The notes below the pieces were generated by a model that was given only the letters and a program-made list of their open reading frames with translations, was not told where the DNA came from and searched no databases. 60,134 bases of DNA, taken from positions 1 to 60,134 of IMG/VR virus record IMGVR_UViG_3300020392_000017; one strand, written 5' to 3'. Of the stretch, positions 33,100 to 41,468 are shown piece by piece. The DNA is from a virus. Position 1 is the first letter of the stretch. Every line of letters begins with the position of its first letter. Made by a program: the position numbers and the translations under genes.

Positions 33100-33701
33100 T
33101 GGGTAAAGTAAGAAAGGACATAAGATTATTAAGTAAAGAAGCTGGCGGAAAGCTAAGAGCTAGAATGGATGCTGAGGCTTGGTTTGAATCTAGTAAGAAA
33201 GCTATTAGAGAGAAAGCGGTTAGTGCAGATGGTAGACCATTTGTACCAGGTAAGATTTATGTGTTCAGATACAATAATCCAGTTTCTGCTTATTGGTGGG
33301 ATAGTAATCCAGTAGTATTGGCTTTAGATCCGCCAAACTCAGCAGGTAACGATATGGGTATTAATCTAAATATGTTGCCTGTCTCAGTAAAAGAAGATTT
33401 GTTAGATTTTATATATGACCAATATGAGCAGTATATAAATGGACAAACTAGAGGAAATAAGCTAGAGAATGCAAGAGCACAAGCAGGTTTACCATCATTT
33501 AGTTATGATGGTGCAAAAGCATTTCTACAGCGTTATGGTTTTGATTTCGCCATAAGACAATATAAAAGAAATCGTAAAGGTAATCAGGTGATAGTCTCGT
33601 ATGAGAACTGGGCAAAGATAGTACTCTGTGACTTTATCGAGCTAAATGGCTCGTCAATTGGTAAGATCAGAGCAATGTTCAGAAACCACCTAAATAAATG
33701 A
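33099..33701 (+). CDS. Conserved phage protein next to gp4, unknown
   Basis: 200 residues. FVPGKIYVFRYNNP, WWDSNPVVLALDPP and MGINLNMLPVSVKEDLLDFIYDQY form a domain seen in several T4-like phages. The C-terminal part has SYDGAKAFLQRYGFDFAIRQY and ends basic. In T4, gene 2 (DNA end protector) and gene 53 (baseplate wedge) neighbour gene 4, but I cannot match either securely. It is coupled to gp4 by a one-base overlap, and the portal operon starts right after it. Confidence 0.55.
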   Translation: MGKVRKDIRLLSKEAGGKLRARMDAEAWFESSKKAIREKAVSADGRPFVPGKIYVFRYNNPVSAYWWDSNPVVLALDPPNSAGNDMGINLNMLPVSVKEDLLDFIYDQYEQYINGQTRGNKLENARAQAGLPSFSYDGAKAFLQRYGFDFAIRQYKRNRKGNQVIVSYENWAKIVLCDFIELNGSSIGKIRAMFRNHLNK

Positions 33702-33710
33702 GATATATAA
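33701..33710 (+). promoter_or_regulatory. Late promoter for the portal gene
   Basis: AGATATATAA, 20 nt before the ATG at 33731, overlapping the stop of the previous gene by one base. Confidence 0.75.
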
Positions 33711-33730
33711 AACAGAAATAATAATACATT

Positions 33731-35335
33731 ATGGCAGGTTTTACTGACAAAAGAAACGGACCTTTAAGTTCAAATAGCAGACCATTTAGTCTCTCCAATG
33801 CATTGAAGACACTAAGTTCTTTTGGTATGCGCTATGATGACATGGTCTTAAGACAATCACAAGCGATTGGTCCAATGGAAGACCAGTTCGGCTACAACCA
33901 AGTAAATGGTATTAATCCATTTGGTCTAGATAACGATGACATCTATGGTGCATTCGCTGCATTATCGATGACAGATATTAATATGAAGAAGAACGTACCG
34001 TTCTTTGATATTGATTATCCTGGTAAGAGAGATGAATTAAGAAGATTTTCACTTAATGATGAAGTAGAAGATATTCTAGATATTCTTTGTGATGAGGCTG
34101 TTGTATATGATGAGAAGAATTTCTTTGCACAACCATCTATTATGGGACTTGATGTCTCTGATAGCGTTAACAAAGACCTTAACAAATACTTTAGACAGAT
34201 CTATCACTACTTTGGTTTTAACGGTGAGCAATCAGCATGGTATTTCTTTAGAAAATTCTTAGTAGATGGTTATCTAGCATTTGAGATTATCTACTCACCT
34301 GACCAAAAAGAAATTATAGGTTTCAAAGAGTTAGACCCAATTACTCTAATGCCTGGTTTTAATAAAGACGACGGTAAGAAAGTTTGGATCCAGTATAAAG
34401 ACGAACCTACAAAAGAAAGAGTTCTATATGACTCTCAAATTATTTACATTTCATATTCTTCCCTTTCAACTGCTTCAAGAGTTAGTTACGTTGAGAGACT
34501 AGTAAGATCTTTTAACTTACTAAGAATTATGGAACATACCAGAGTGGTATGGGCAGTAACCAACGCTTCATTCAGAATGAAGTTTATTATTCCTGTTGGT
34601 GGTAAATCTAAAACAAGAGCAAAACAATCGTTAGCTCAACTAATGAATAACTATAAAGAAGTCGTTGACTTTGACTTCGAGTCTGGTTCATTAACTACAG
34701 ACGGTAAACCAATGTTACAATTCTCTAAAGAATACTGGTTACCTTCTAAAGACGGTGAGCAACCAGAGATTGAAACTCTTGGTGGTGAAGGACCAGATCT
34801 ATCAGATACAGAAGCACTCAAGTACTTCTCTGATAAATTAAAAGAGGTTTCAAAAATTCCTTACAACAGATTCTTATATGAAGATGATGGTGGTGACTAT
34901 GCATTAGCAGGTGATGGTATGGTAAGAGATGAGATTAAGTTTGGTAAATTTATCAAGCGTCTAAGATCAGTCTTCCAAGAGATACTAGTAAAACCACTTT
35001 ATATTCAAATGTGTCTTAAATACCCAGAGTTTACAGACGATCCACAATTTAAAACTCAGGTAGCTCTAAGGTTTAATGAAGAGAATGTATTTGCAGAATT
35101 AAAAGAACAAGAGATTATGCAATTGAGATTAGACTTTATCTCAAGTATGAGAGATTCTCTAATGACAACCAATCAAGAGACTATGGAAGAAGAATACTAT
35201 TTCGATCAAGAGTACTTAGTTACTAAATATCTGAAATTAACAGACGATGAAATTAGAGCCAACAAAGCCTATAAGGCTAAAGCGGCAAAAGATGATGCAG
35301 AAGAACCAGAAGAAGAGGACCCAATGGCACTCTAA
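33731..35335 (+). CDS. 20: Portal vertex protein, gp20-like
   Basis: 534 residues (T4 gp20 is 524). The N-terminal region contains SLNDEVEDILDILCDEAVVYDE, then the wing and clip domains with FRKFLVDGYLAFEIIY and GFKELDPITLMPG, and IPYNRFLYEDDGGDYALAGDG in the stem region. It forms the 12-fold ring through which DNA is packed and on which the prohead is built. The acidic end EEPEEEDPMAL resembles the end of the next gene product. Gene order portal, small acidic protein, protease, capsid is the T4 order. Confidence 0.92.
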   Translation: MAGFTDKRNGPLSSNSRPFSLSNALKTLSSFGMRYDDMVLRQSQAIGPMEDQFGYNQVNGINPFGLDNDDIYGAFAALSMTDINMKKNVPFFDIDYPGKRDELRRFSLNDEVEDILDILCDEAVVYDEKNFFAQPSIMGLDVSDSVNKDLNKYFRQIYHYFGFNGEQSAWYFFRKFLVDGYLAFEIIYSPDQKEIIGFKELDPITLMPGFNKDDGKKVWIQYKDEPTKERVLYDSQIIYISYSSLSTASRVSYVERLVRSFNLLRIMEHTRVVWAVTNASFRMKFIIPVGGKSKTRAKQSLAQLMNNYKEVVDFDFESGSLTTDGKPMLQFSKEYWLPSKDGEQPEIETLGGEGPDLSDTEALKYFSDKLKEVSKIPYNRFLYEDDGGDYALAGDGMVRDEIKFGKFIKRLRSVFQEILVKPLYIQMCLKYPEFTDDPQFKTQVALRFNEENVFAELKEQEIMQLRLDFISSMRDSLMTTNQETMEEEYYFDQEYLVTKYLKLTDDEIRANKAYKAKAAKDDAEEPEEEDPMAL

Positions 35336-35355
35336 CCTAGATTCTGTAGAAAAAG

Positions 35356-35365
35356 AGATATATAA
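35356..35365 (+). promoter_or_regulatory. Late promoter
   Basis: AGATATATAA with the ATG at 35369 only 4 nt away, similar to the compact arrangement at 29844. Confidence 0.65.
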
Positions 35366-35368
35366 AAC

Positions 35369-35719
35369 ATGAAACAAGATTTTAAAATTTTCAGAACCTT
35401 TGAAGAGTTCGTTAGTGAAGATGCATTGAAAGCTGGCGAGGACTCAAAGATATATGTTCAAGACTTAACTTTAGACTCAGGTCATACTATAAAATCAGCA
35501 GAGATTCTAGGTGCTATTACTGCATCTGCTACTGAGGAAGACTTTAAAGAGTATTTCTTCCAAGAGTATGGTAATGATGCATTTGCTGAAGGTGAGATGG
35601 ACATTTTAACTGCTTACTTTTTAGATAAATCAGCAGAAGATGCTGAAGAAGAGAAAGAAGCAGAGAAAGATGCAGAAGCAGAGGGCGGTGAAGAAGAAGA
35701 CCCACTGGCTGACATCTAA
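35369..35719 (+). CDS. Small acidic prohead core protein (gp67/gp68 position) with capsid tag
   Basis: 116 residues. The N-terminus FKIFRTFEEFVSEDALKAG has the shared F..F..E tag and a VSE site. The C-terminal third is nearly all Glu, Asp, Ala and Lys and ends EEEDPLADI. In T4 the genes between portal and protease are 67 and 68, both small prohead core proteins cleaved by gp21; position, size and acidity agree. It would be part of the core and be degraded or trimmed on maturation. Presence of the tag on a near-certain core protein supports reading the tag as a capsid signal. Confidence 0.65.
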   Translation: MKQDFKIFRTFEEFVSEDALKAGEDSKIYVQDLTLDSGHTIKSAEILGAITASATEEDFKEYFFQEYGNDAFAEGEMDILTAYFLDKSAEDAEEEKEAEKDAEAEGGEEEDPLADI

Positions 35720-35749
35720 AAGATATTAGGATAATTGCATAATACAAGT

Positions 35750-35760
35750 AGATATATAAT
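35750..35760 (+). promoter_or_regulatory. Late promoter for the protease/scaffold gene
   Basis: AGATATATAAT, 21 nt before the ATG at 35782. Confidence 0.75.
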
Positions 35761-35781
35761 AAAAATAGATAAACCATAGAT

Positions 35782-38133
35782 ATGGCAAATAAAAACGACT
35801 TATTGATTGTCGAAATGTCTTCGTCTCAGTTAACTGGTACAGTTTCTGAGAATAAAGAATACATTCTAGAGGGTATCTTTGGAGAAATTGACTCCAAGAA
35901 TAAAAATAATCGTATTTATACTGAAGATGAGTATTTACCTCAGATTCAGCAACTACAAGATAAGATTAAATCATCCAAGTTGTTAGGTGAGTTAGACCAC
36001 CCACAACAATTTGATGTTTCCCTTAAAAATGTTTCTCACATTATCGAAGAACTTTTCTACGACAAGGACAACAAACAAGTAAAAGGTAAAATCAGATTAT
36101 TAGATACTGATGCAGGTAGACAAGCTAAAGCTCTTGTTGATGCTGGAGTACCTTTACAAATCTCTTCTAGAGCAGCTGGTGCTGTTGAATCAAACGGTAA
36201 AGTAAAAATTAAGCAATTATTTACTTATGACCTAGTTGCAGATCCTGGTTTTGCAAATGCAGAGCTAAAAAGAGTTAACGAGTCTTATGGCTTTGACAAT
36301 GAGTCAGGTCTATGGATCTACGAAATGGACAGTAATACTCCAGAAGTAGAAAAAGAAATTACAGAAACCAATACAGAAACAAATAATAATAAAAACATGG
36401 CAGAATTTGTAAAAGCTGAAGATTTCCACAAGTATTCTGAGTACTTAGCAAATGAAATTAAAGGCATAAAAGAGTCTATCGGAGCAAATAGCGAAGATAA
36501 CACGTTAGAGAACGTAAAGTCTCATAACGACCACATCGTTGAGCGCGTTAATACTCTCTCAGAATATGTTGAGTATTTAGCTGGCAAATTAGACGAGTCA
36601 ATCCAGTATTCAGAGCACGTTGCTGAGAAAGCAGATCAAGGTATTTCTTACAGCGAATCTATTGCTGAAAAATTAGATCAAGGTATTCAATACTCTGAGC
36701 ATTTAGCTGAGGCTGTTGGTAAAGTTAAAGACTTTGCTAACTATTTAGCTGAACAGCACAATGAAGGTACTGAAACTTCTAAGAACTTATTATCTTATGT
36801 AGAATACTTAAAAGAAAATCTACAGAATGTATCTGAGTATGCAGAGTATATTGCAACTCAAATCAACGAAGGTATGGTAAAAGAGGAAGAAGTTGAAGAA
36901 ACTGAAGAAGTTGAAGAAACTGACGAAACTCCAGAAGTTACTGAAGAGGAAACTCCAGAAACTAACGAAGAAGAAACTACTAACGAAGAGGAAGTAGAAG
37001 AAACTGAAGAAGTTGAGGAAACTGAAGAAGTAGCTGAAGAAGATGAAGCAGGTGAAGGCGCTGAAGAAGTAGTTGAAGACGAAGTCACTGAAGAAGAAGG
37101 TGAAGAAGTTGAAGAAACTATGGAAGAGGAAGAAACTACTGAAGAATCTGAAGAAACTAACGAAGAAGACGAAGCTGGCGAAGGTGCTGAAGAAGTTGCT
37201 GAAGAAGATGAAGCAGGTGAAGGCGCTGAAGAAGTAGTTGAAGACGAAGTTACTGAAGAAGAAGTCGAAGAAATGCACGACGAAGAAAAAGAAGAAGTCG
37301 AAGAAATGCACGACGAAGAAAAAGAAGAAGTAGCTGAAGAAGACGAAGCTGGTGAAGGTGCTGAAGAAGTAGTTGAAGACGAAACTAACGAAGAAGACGA
37401 AGCTGGCGAAGGTGCTGAAGAAGTAGTTGAAGACGAAACTAACGAAGAGGAAGAAGCTACTGAAGAATCTGAAGAAACTAACGAAGAGGAAGAAGCTACT
37501 GAAGAATCTGAAGAAACTAATGAAGAAGAAACTACTAACGAAGAGGAAGTAGAAGAAACTGAAGAAGTTAAAGAAGAGGAAGAAGAAGTTGAAGAATCTG
37601 CTTTAGATACTTACAAGAAAGAAATTTCATCTAAATTAGATGCATTAGTTGAAGCTGCACAAACTAAAGAAAATGAAAACCCATCATTCTTTAAGGTTGT
37701 ATCTAGCTCAACACAAGAAAAGTACAATGCATTAAACGAAGATGCTAAAACTGAAGTTAGACAAAGAGTTGCTAAAAGAGGTTTTATGACTGAAGGCGAA
37801 ATCAACGCAATCGTTGAATCTTCTGAAGCAGTTGTAGAAGCTAGAACAGCTGAACCATTCTTTATCACTGCAGCTCCTGCAGAGTACAAAGAGAAGTTCG
37901 AAGCTCTAACTGAAGGAAAACAAAATCAAATCAAAGCTCAAGCTAAATACCATACTCTAAATACTGAGTATCAAGTTAGAAACTTCTGGGAAACTAGAGA
38001 TCTAAGAGAGGTAAAAGTTGACCTAGAAAAATTAGCGGCAGTTAACGAATCAGCAGCGACTGAGAAGAAAGACGAGCCACTATATGATGTGTCTAACTAC
38101 GCTGAAAGCTTAAAGAAAAGATTTAAAAAGTAA
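35782..38133 (+). CDS. 21/22: Fused prohead protease (gp21) and scaffold (gp22)
   Basis: 783 residues. Residues 1-165 are the protease: GELDHPQQ with H73, then LQISSRAAG with S128/S129, as in the His/Ser catalytic pair of T4 gp21 and herpesvirus assemblins, then DLVADPGFANAE. KRVNESYG (about 163-170) has a VNE site where the protease could free itself. From M206 (nt 36397) the chain becomes scaffold-like: repeated SEYVEYLAGKLDE, SEHVAEKADQ, SESIAEKLDQ units, then some 240 Glu-rich residues, then a helical 180-residue end. T4 makes these as two genes. The stop of the chain is 2 nt before the next late promoter. Confidence 0.88.
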   Translation: MANKNDLLIVEMSSSQLTGTVSENKEYILEGIFGEIDSKNKNNRIYTEDEYLPQIQQLQDKIKSSKLLGELDHPQQFDVSLKNVSHIIEELFYDKDNKQVKGKIRLLDTDAGRQAKALVDAGVPLQISSRAAGAVESNGKVKIKQLFTYDLVADPGFANAELKRVNESYGFDNESGLWIYEMDSNTPEVEKEITETNTETNNNKNMAEFVKAEDFHKYSEYLANEIKGIKESIGANSEDNTLENVKSHNDHIVERVNTLSEYVEYLAGKLDESIQYSEHVAEKADQGISYSESIAEKLDQGIQYSEHLAEAVGKVKDFANYLAEQHNEGTETSKNLLSYVEYLKENLQNVSEYAEYIATQINEGMVKEEEVEETEEVEETDETPEVTEEETPETNEEETTNEEEVEETEEVEETEEVAEEDEAGEGAEEVVEDEVTEEEGEEVEETMEEEETTEESEETNEEDEAGEGAEEVAEEDEAGEGAEEVVEDEVTEEEVEEMHDEEKEEVEEMHDEEKEEVAEEDEAGEGAEEVVEDETNEEDEAGEGAEEVVEDETNEEEEATEESEETNEEEEATEESEETNEEETTNEEEVEETEEVKEEEEEVEESALDTYKKEISSKLDALVEAAQTKENENPSFFKVVSSSTQEKYNALNEDAKTEVRQRVAKRGFMTEGEINAIVESSEAVVEARTAEPFFITAAPAEYKEKFEALTEGKQNQIKAQAKYHTLNTEYQVRNFWETRDLREVKVDLEKLAAVNESAATEKKDEPLYDVSNYAESLKKRFKK
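36397..38133 (+). CDS. 22: Possible separate scaffold product from an internal start
   Basis: An in-frame ATGGC at 36397 is preceded by ACAAATAATAATAAAAAC, the same kind of A/T-rich, Shine-Dalgarno-free leader found before most genes here, and it marks exactly where protease sequence ends and scaffold sequence (MAEFVKAEDFHKYSEYLANE) begins. Translation from here would give 578 residues of scaffold alone, allowing much more scaffold than protease to be made. It is nested in the same frame as the fused protein. Confidence 0.4.
   Translation: MAEFVKAEDFHKYSEYLANEIKGIKESIGANSEDNTLENVKSHNDHIVERVNTLSEYVEYLAGKLDESIQYSEHVAEKADQGISYSESIAEKLDQGIQYSEHLAEAVGKVKDFANYLAEQHNEGTETSKNLLSYVEYLKENLQNVSEYAEYIATQINEGMVKEEEVEETEEVEETDETPEVTEEETPETNEEETTNEEEVEETEEVEETEEVAEEDEAGEGAEEVVEDEVTEEEGEEVEETMEEEETTEESEETNEEDEAGEGAEEVAEEDEAGEGAEEVVEDEVTEEEVEEMHDEEKEEVEEMHDEEKEEVAEEDEAGEGAEEVVEDETNEEDEAGEGAEEVVEDETNEEEEATEESEETNEEEEATEESEETNEEETTNEEEVEETEEVKEEEEEVEESALDTYKKEISSKLDALVEAAQTKENENPSFFKVVSSSTQEKYNALNEDAKTEVRQRVAKRGFMTEGEINAIVESSEAVVEARTAEPFFITAAPAEYKEKFEALTEGKQNQIKAQAKYHTLNTEYQVRNFWETRDLREVKVDLEKLAAVNESAATEKKDEPLYDVSNYAESLKKRFKK
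36877..37605 (+). repeat. Degenerate Glu-rich coding repeat in the scaffold
   Basis: About 730 nt of GAA/GAG-rich repeats coding for EEVEETEE, EEDEAGEGAEEVVEDE (several copies near 37036, 37165, 37207, 37333 and 37390) and ESEETNEE units. A 33-nt unit coding EEVEEMHDEEK is tandemly duplicated at about 37258-37330. Copies differ mostly at third positions. Copy number may vary between isolates. Confidence 0.9.
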
Positions 38134-38134
38134 A

Positions 38135-38145
38135 AGATATATAAT
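38135..38145 (+). promoter_or_regulatory. Late promoter for the major capsid gene
   Basis: AGATATATAAT. The ATG is 98 nt away, the longest leader among the late genes here, and it contains a nested stem-loop. Confidence 0.75.
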
Positions 38146-38148
38146 TAA

Positions 38149-38193
38149 TCGACGATATAGGAGTAGCGAAGCAGAAAACTCCAAGCAAGTCGA
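38149..38193 (+). promoter_or_regulatory. Nested stem-loop at the 5' end of the capsid mRNA
   Basis: Outer stem TCGAC/GTCGA (38149-38153, 38189-38193) encloses inner stem GGAGT/ACTCC (38160-38164, 38078+ equivalents at 38178-38182). It lies right where transcription from the late promoter should begin, so it could protect the mRNA 5' end. There is no T-run, so it is not a terminator. Confidence 0.45.
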
Positions 38194-38243
38194 GTTCAGA
38201 AATGAACGCTTAAACAAAACCATTAAAAATAAAAAACTGAAAA

Positions 38244-39626
38244 ATGGCAAATTTAATTAACGAAGCTGAAATCAGAAACACATGGTCTCCAATCATTGAA
38301 GAGGCTACTGGTATCAACGAAGCTTCAAAGCTAGCTTGGATGTCGGAATACTGCCACAATCACAAGCTTTATGAAGATGCATCTACAATGACTTTAGGTA
38401 CTGCAGGTAACATCTTTGGTATGGGCCCAACACTTTTTCCAGGTGGTTCAAGTACTGCTCAAGGCGGTGCTGGTGCAAATGGTTCAGGTGACAAAGCTCC
38501 AACATTATTACCGTTAGCAATGCAAGTTGCTGCACAAACAATTGGTTTAGACTTAGTACCTGTTGTTCCTATGGCTGGTCCTATGGGATTACTATCTTAC
38601 CTAGACTTCGTATACGAAGGTGGTAAATTAGCTGGGTCTGAAACTCCAACTTACATCAAAACTGACGAAGCTAAAGCTGGTGGTGACGTTGTAGTTGGTA
38701 CGTCAAGAATCGATGGTTTCAACATCATCAGAATCGTTGACGCATTAGATGCTAATAACGGTGAAACTAAAATTACTGACAGATACGCTAACGCTGTATT
38801 AGTAAAAGCTTTAGAAGATCACATTCCTGGCTTCTCAGGTGCTGATGACGCTGGTAACCCTTATTCAAGAGGTGCTGGTGAGCAAGCAAATGACAAAGTA
38901 ATGGGATTAAGCTTATTCTCTAAATCAGTTTCTGCTGAAACTTTCCAAGTTGCAGCAGCTGTAACAAGAGAGCAAGTACAAGATCTTAAGCAATTCGGTG
39001 TTGACGCTGTTGCTCAAGTAGAAGCAGTATTAACTAACGAGTTAACTCAGTCAATCAACAACCACATCTTAACTAAGATGAGAGCAATCGCTGGTAAAGG
39101 TTTAGGAGTTGATAACGCAGGCGTAAACGAAGTTGATATAGCTGTAGCTGCTAACTCTGGTGAAACTAGAGCAGATTCTTACAGAAAGATCTTAACTAAC
39201 ATCTTAGCTGCTGCGAACTTAATCGCACAAAAAGGTAGAAGAGGTGCTGGTAACTTCGCTGTTGTAGGTGGTGCTGTAGCATCAGCTATTCAGTCAATCG
39301 CTGGTTTCGTAGCTTACCCAATGGCTAACACTGTTAACCAAGTTGCAGGTTCAATCTATCCTTTAGGTTCTGTTGCTGGTATCAATGTTTACACTGACCC
39401 ATCAATTGACTTCGCTTCTGCTAAAGTATTAGTAGGTAGAAAAGGTGACGGTAACGGTCCAGGTCTTGTATTCATGCCTTACTTAATGGCTGAATCAGTA
39501 CAAGCAATCGTTGAAGGTACTATGGCTCCAAAAGTAGCTGTAAAATCTAGATACGCATTGGTTGAAGCTGGTTTCCACCCAACAACTCAATATGAGAAGT
39601 TTACACTTAAAGGTTTCGCACTGTAA
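38244..39626 (+). CDS. 23: Major capsid protein, gp23-like
   Basis: 460 residues (T4 gp23 is 521). The N-terminus MANLINEAEIRNTWSPIIEEATGINEASK contains two [IL]NE-A sites like those cut by the prohead protease. Blocks such as LPLAMQVAAQTIGLDLVPVVPMAGPMGLLSYLDF, AAVTREQVQDLKQFGVD and FNRYALVEAGFHPTTQYEKF-type ending (KSRYALVEAGFHPTTQYEKF) are typical of the HK97-fold gp23 family. It builds the head shell. It has its own late promoter and a strong terminator, as expected for the most abundant product. Confidence 0.93.
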   Translation: MANLINEAEIRNTWSPIIEEATGINEASKLAWMSEYCHNHKLYEDASTMTLGTAGNIFGMGPTLFPGGSSTAQGGAGANGSGDKAPTLLPLAMQVAAQTIGLDLVPVVPMAGPMGLLSYLDFVYEGGKLAGSETPTYIKTDEAKAGGDVVVGTSRIDGFNIIRIVDALDANNGETKITDRYANAVLVKALEDHIPGFSGADDAGNPYSRGAGEQANDKVMGLSLFSKSVSAETFQVAAAVTREQVQDLKQFGVDAVAQVEAVLTNELTQSINNHILTKMRAIAGKGLGVDNAGVNEVDIAVAANSGETRADSYRKILTNILAAANLIAQKGRRGAGNFAVVGGAVASAIQSIAGFVAYPMANTVNQVAGSIYPLGSVAGINVYTDPSIDFASAKVLVGRKGDGNGPGLVFMPYLMAESVQAIVEGTMAPKVAVKSRYALVEAGFHPTTQYEKFTLKGFAL

Positions 39627-39651
39627 TCTATAGATTCATAGAAACTATATT

Positions 39652-39682
39652 AAAAGGCCCTCTTTCGAGGGCCTTTTCTTTT
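39652..39682 (+). terminator. Strong terminator after the capsid gene
   Basis: AAAAGGCCCTC (39652-39662) pairs with GAGGGCCTTTT (39667-39677) around a 4-nt loop, with a T-rich tract after. It is the strongest stem in the window. Confidence 0.92.
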
Positions 39683-39696
39683 TGGCAGACTTTGAT

Positions 39697-39707
39697 AGAT
39701 ATATAAT
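39697..39707 (+). promoter_or_regulatory. Late promoter
   Basis: AGATATATAAT, 26 nt before the ATG at 39734, directly behind the capsid terminator. Confidence 0.75.
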
Positions 39708-39733
39708 CTATATTAAATAATCAAACCCAAATT

Positions 39734-40921
39734 ATGATTAATACTAACAAAGTTAAATTATTTGAAGAGTTTGCTGCTGGCGAGGTTTCTAACCCAGAAC
39801 AAAATGTTGCTCCAGCTGCTAAAACTACTTCCGACACTGTTGCAGTCGATAAAGTTGCAGCAGAACCACAGGGCGCAGAATTAAGAGCAGAAATTATTAA
39901 AGATGTAGATACTATCCTGAATAATCTAGAAGCTCTATCCACAAGAATACAAGAAAATATCCAAAATTTATCGAAAGACATCAAAGAAGGTGTTGAGGTT
40001 GACCCTCTAGTTATCGAGGCTGTACAATCACTAGGTGTAGTTAATGAAGCTGATGAGCCTTCTAAGATTATGGACATTTTATTCTATGCACCAAAGGCAA
40101 GAAAAGCAATGGCCAAGGTTAACAAGATTAAGGATAACCAAATAGCGATAGACTTAGCTGCAGATAACTTAGATGGTAGTGATGAAAAGCAAAAGAAAAA
40201 GAAAGAAAAGCTACAGGTAAAAGCAAAGAAAGCTAAAGAACAAGCTGATGAGTTAGAGAAGACTATCAGAGATAAATTCGCCGACAGAGGTAAAATCGTT
40301 AAGAAAGCTATTACTAAAGTAGATATTGACGGTCAAGCTGAGAGAATTAAGAAGCTAACAGGTATGGAAGATGACCCAAAGAAAAAGAAAGCCCTAGCAG
40401 ATCAATTCAAAGAAATCAAAACTAAGCAGAAAGAAGAAGAGAAAGCAATCGCTGACATTAATAAACTTTCTGCCGCTGAAAAGAAAAAGTTAGCCGCGAA
40501 GCAAAAAGAACTGAAGGCAAAGGATGAAGCTGTAGAAGTTGAAGAAGTTGAAGAAGGTAACGCATTCGGTGCTGCAAGAGCAGAAGCAATTGCAAAAGGT
40601 GAAGACAAATTCAAAGTAGGTGACGAAGAGTACGACGTTGAAGGTGTAGACGCTGACGATAAAGAAAATGCAAAAGAGTTTGCAGATGAAGAAGGTATCG
40701 AAGTAAAGGAAAAAGAAGAAGCTTCAGTTGAAGAAGAACTTAAAGGTCATGCTAAGAAAATGAAAGAAGACGGTGTTTCTGATGAAGAAATAAAAAAGAT
40801 GCACCCAGAAGTTTCTGATGAAGATTTAAAAGAAGAAGATGAAGTAGAAGAAACTTCACATCCTGAAGTTCCACATTATCTTTCTGTATCAGAAAAAATG
40901 AAAATTATTTTAAAGAGATAA
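39734..40921 (+). CDS. Highly charged putative internal head protein with capsid-type tag
   Basis: 395 residues, about half Lys, Glu, Asp and Ala. The N-terminus VKLFEEFAAGE is a looser version of the shared tag. A helical middle with many KKK runs follows, then EEGNAFGAARAEAIAKGEDKFKVGDEEYDVEGV, a small motif found in assorted T4-like virion proteins. The acidic end has two DGVSDEEIKKMHPEVSDEDLKEE-type segments. Late promoter, charge and tag point to a DNA-associated internal or core protein. It overlaps the convergent minus-strand gene by 12 nt at the 3' end. Confidence 0.6.
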   Translation: MINTNKVKLFEEFAAGEVSNPEQNVAPAAKTTSDTVAVDKVAAEPQGAELRAEIIKDVDTILNNLEALSTRIQENIQNLSKDIKEGVEVDPLVIEAVQSLGVVNEADEPSKIMDILFYAPKARKAMAKVNKIKDNQIAIDLAADNLDGSDEKQKKKKEKLQVKAKKAKEQADELEKTIRDKFADRGKIVKKAITKVDIDGQAERIKKLTGMEDDPKKKKALADQFKEIKTKQKEEEKAIADINKLSAAEKKKLAAKQKELKAKDEAVEVEEVEEGNAFGAARAEAIAKGEDKFKVGDEEYDVEGVDADDKENAKEFADEEGIEVKEKEEASVEEELKGHAKKMKEDGVSDEEIKKMHPEVSDEDLKEEDEVEETSHPEVPHYLSVSEKMKIILKR

Positions 40922-41404
40922 ATTCGATTTAGAATTCTTTTTAGCAAGTATTAGAAACTCCTGCCTCTGTTGAAGTAGGAGTTTTTTACATTTCTTACGA
41001 AAGTCAACAGAAGATTTTAATATACGACTATCTACCATAGGTGCTTTTAAAGTATCATGATATTCTGGATGTACAAAATTCTCTAAGTCAAAATTCATAA
41101 ACTTAGCTTTAATGGGTTTTAGACTAATTGCACAATACCAATCAATAGTATGATATGACTTCTTTAAACCTTTCTCAGTTAAAGCTCTATCATTAGCTAT
41201 ATCCCAATAAATTTTAGTAGAAGTTGTAGAATTAGGTCTTTGTGTTTTCAAGACACATTCCATAAACTGGTCATCATCAGACCATTTAGCAAGATTTCTA
41301 TGAGTTATTAGAAACTTTCTTAAAAATCTAGGTAAATGCTTTAAAATAATACCGTATCGGTTCGCGGGCCAAGGGCCTCCTGTCTTCTCAATTCGTATAC
41401 TCAT
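40910..41404 (-). CDS. Minus-strand protein, unknown
   Basis: 164 residues, basic. Phrases such as IEKTGGPWPANRYGIILKHLPRFLRKFLITHRN, YWDIANDRALTEKGLKKS and IDWYCAISLKPIKAKFMNF suggest a soluble alpha/beta protein. No nuclease or regulator motif was recognised. It interrupts the plus-strand order between the capsid region and gp44, and it is divergent from gp44 with 64 nt between the starts, so the two may share a control region. It could be a recently gained cargo gene. Confidence 0.6.
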   Translation of the reverse strand: MSIRIEKTGGPWPANRYGIILKHLPRFLRKFLITHRNLAKWSDDDQFMECVLKTQRPNSTTSTKIYWDIANDRALTEKGLKKSYHTIDWYCAISLKPIKAKFMNFDLENFVHPEYHDTLKAPMVDSRILKSSVDFRKKCKKLLLQQRQEFLILAKKNSKSNLSL

Positions 41405-41468
41405 ATAGTATATTTATCTATGAAACATTTGAGCCATTTGATACTATAACAATTAAACTCATAGTTGT

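Noticed and set aside
36820-37311. 163-residue minus-strand frame rich in Phe and Ser, and a second one rich in Ser/Val in another frame
   Set aside because: They are mirror images of the Glu-rich repeat of the scaffold gene; GAA/GAG repeats read backwards give TTC/CTC codons. No independent start context.
36877-37605. CRISPR array or satellite repeat
   Set aside because: The repeats are coding, in frame, imperfect and without constant-length spacers.
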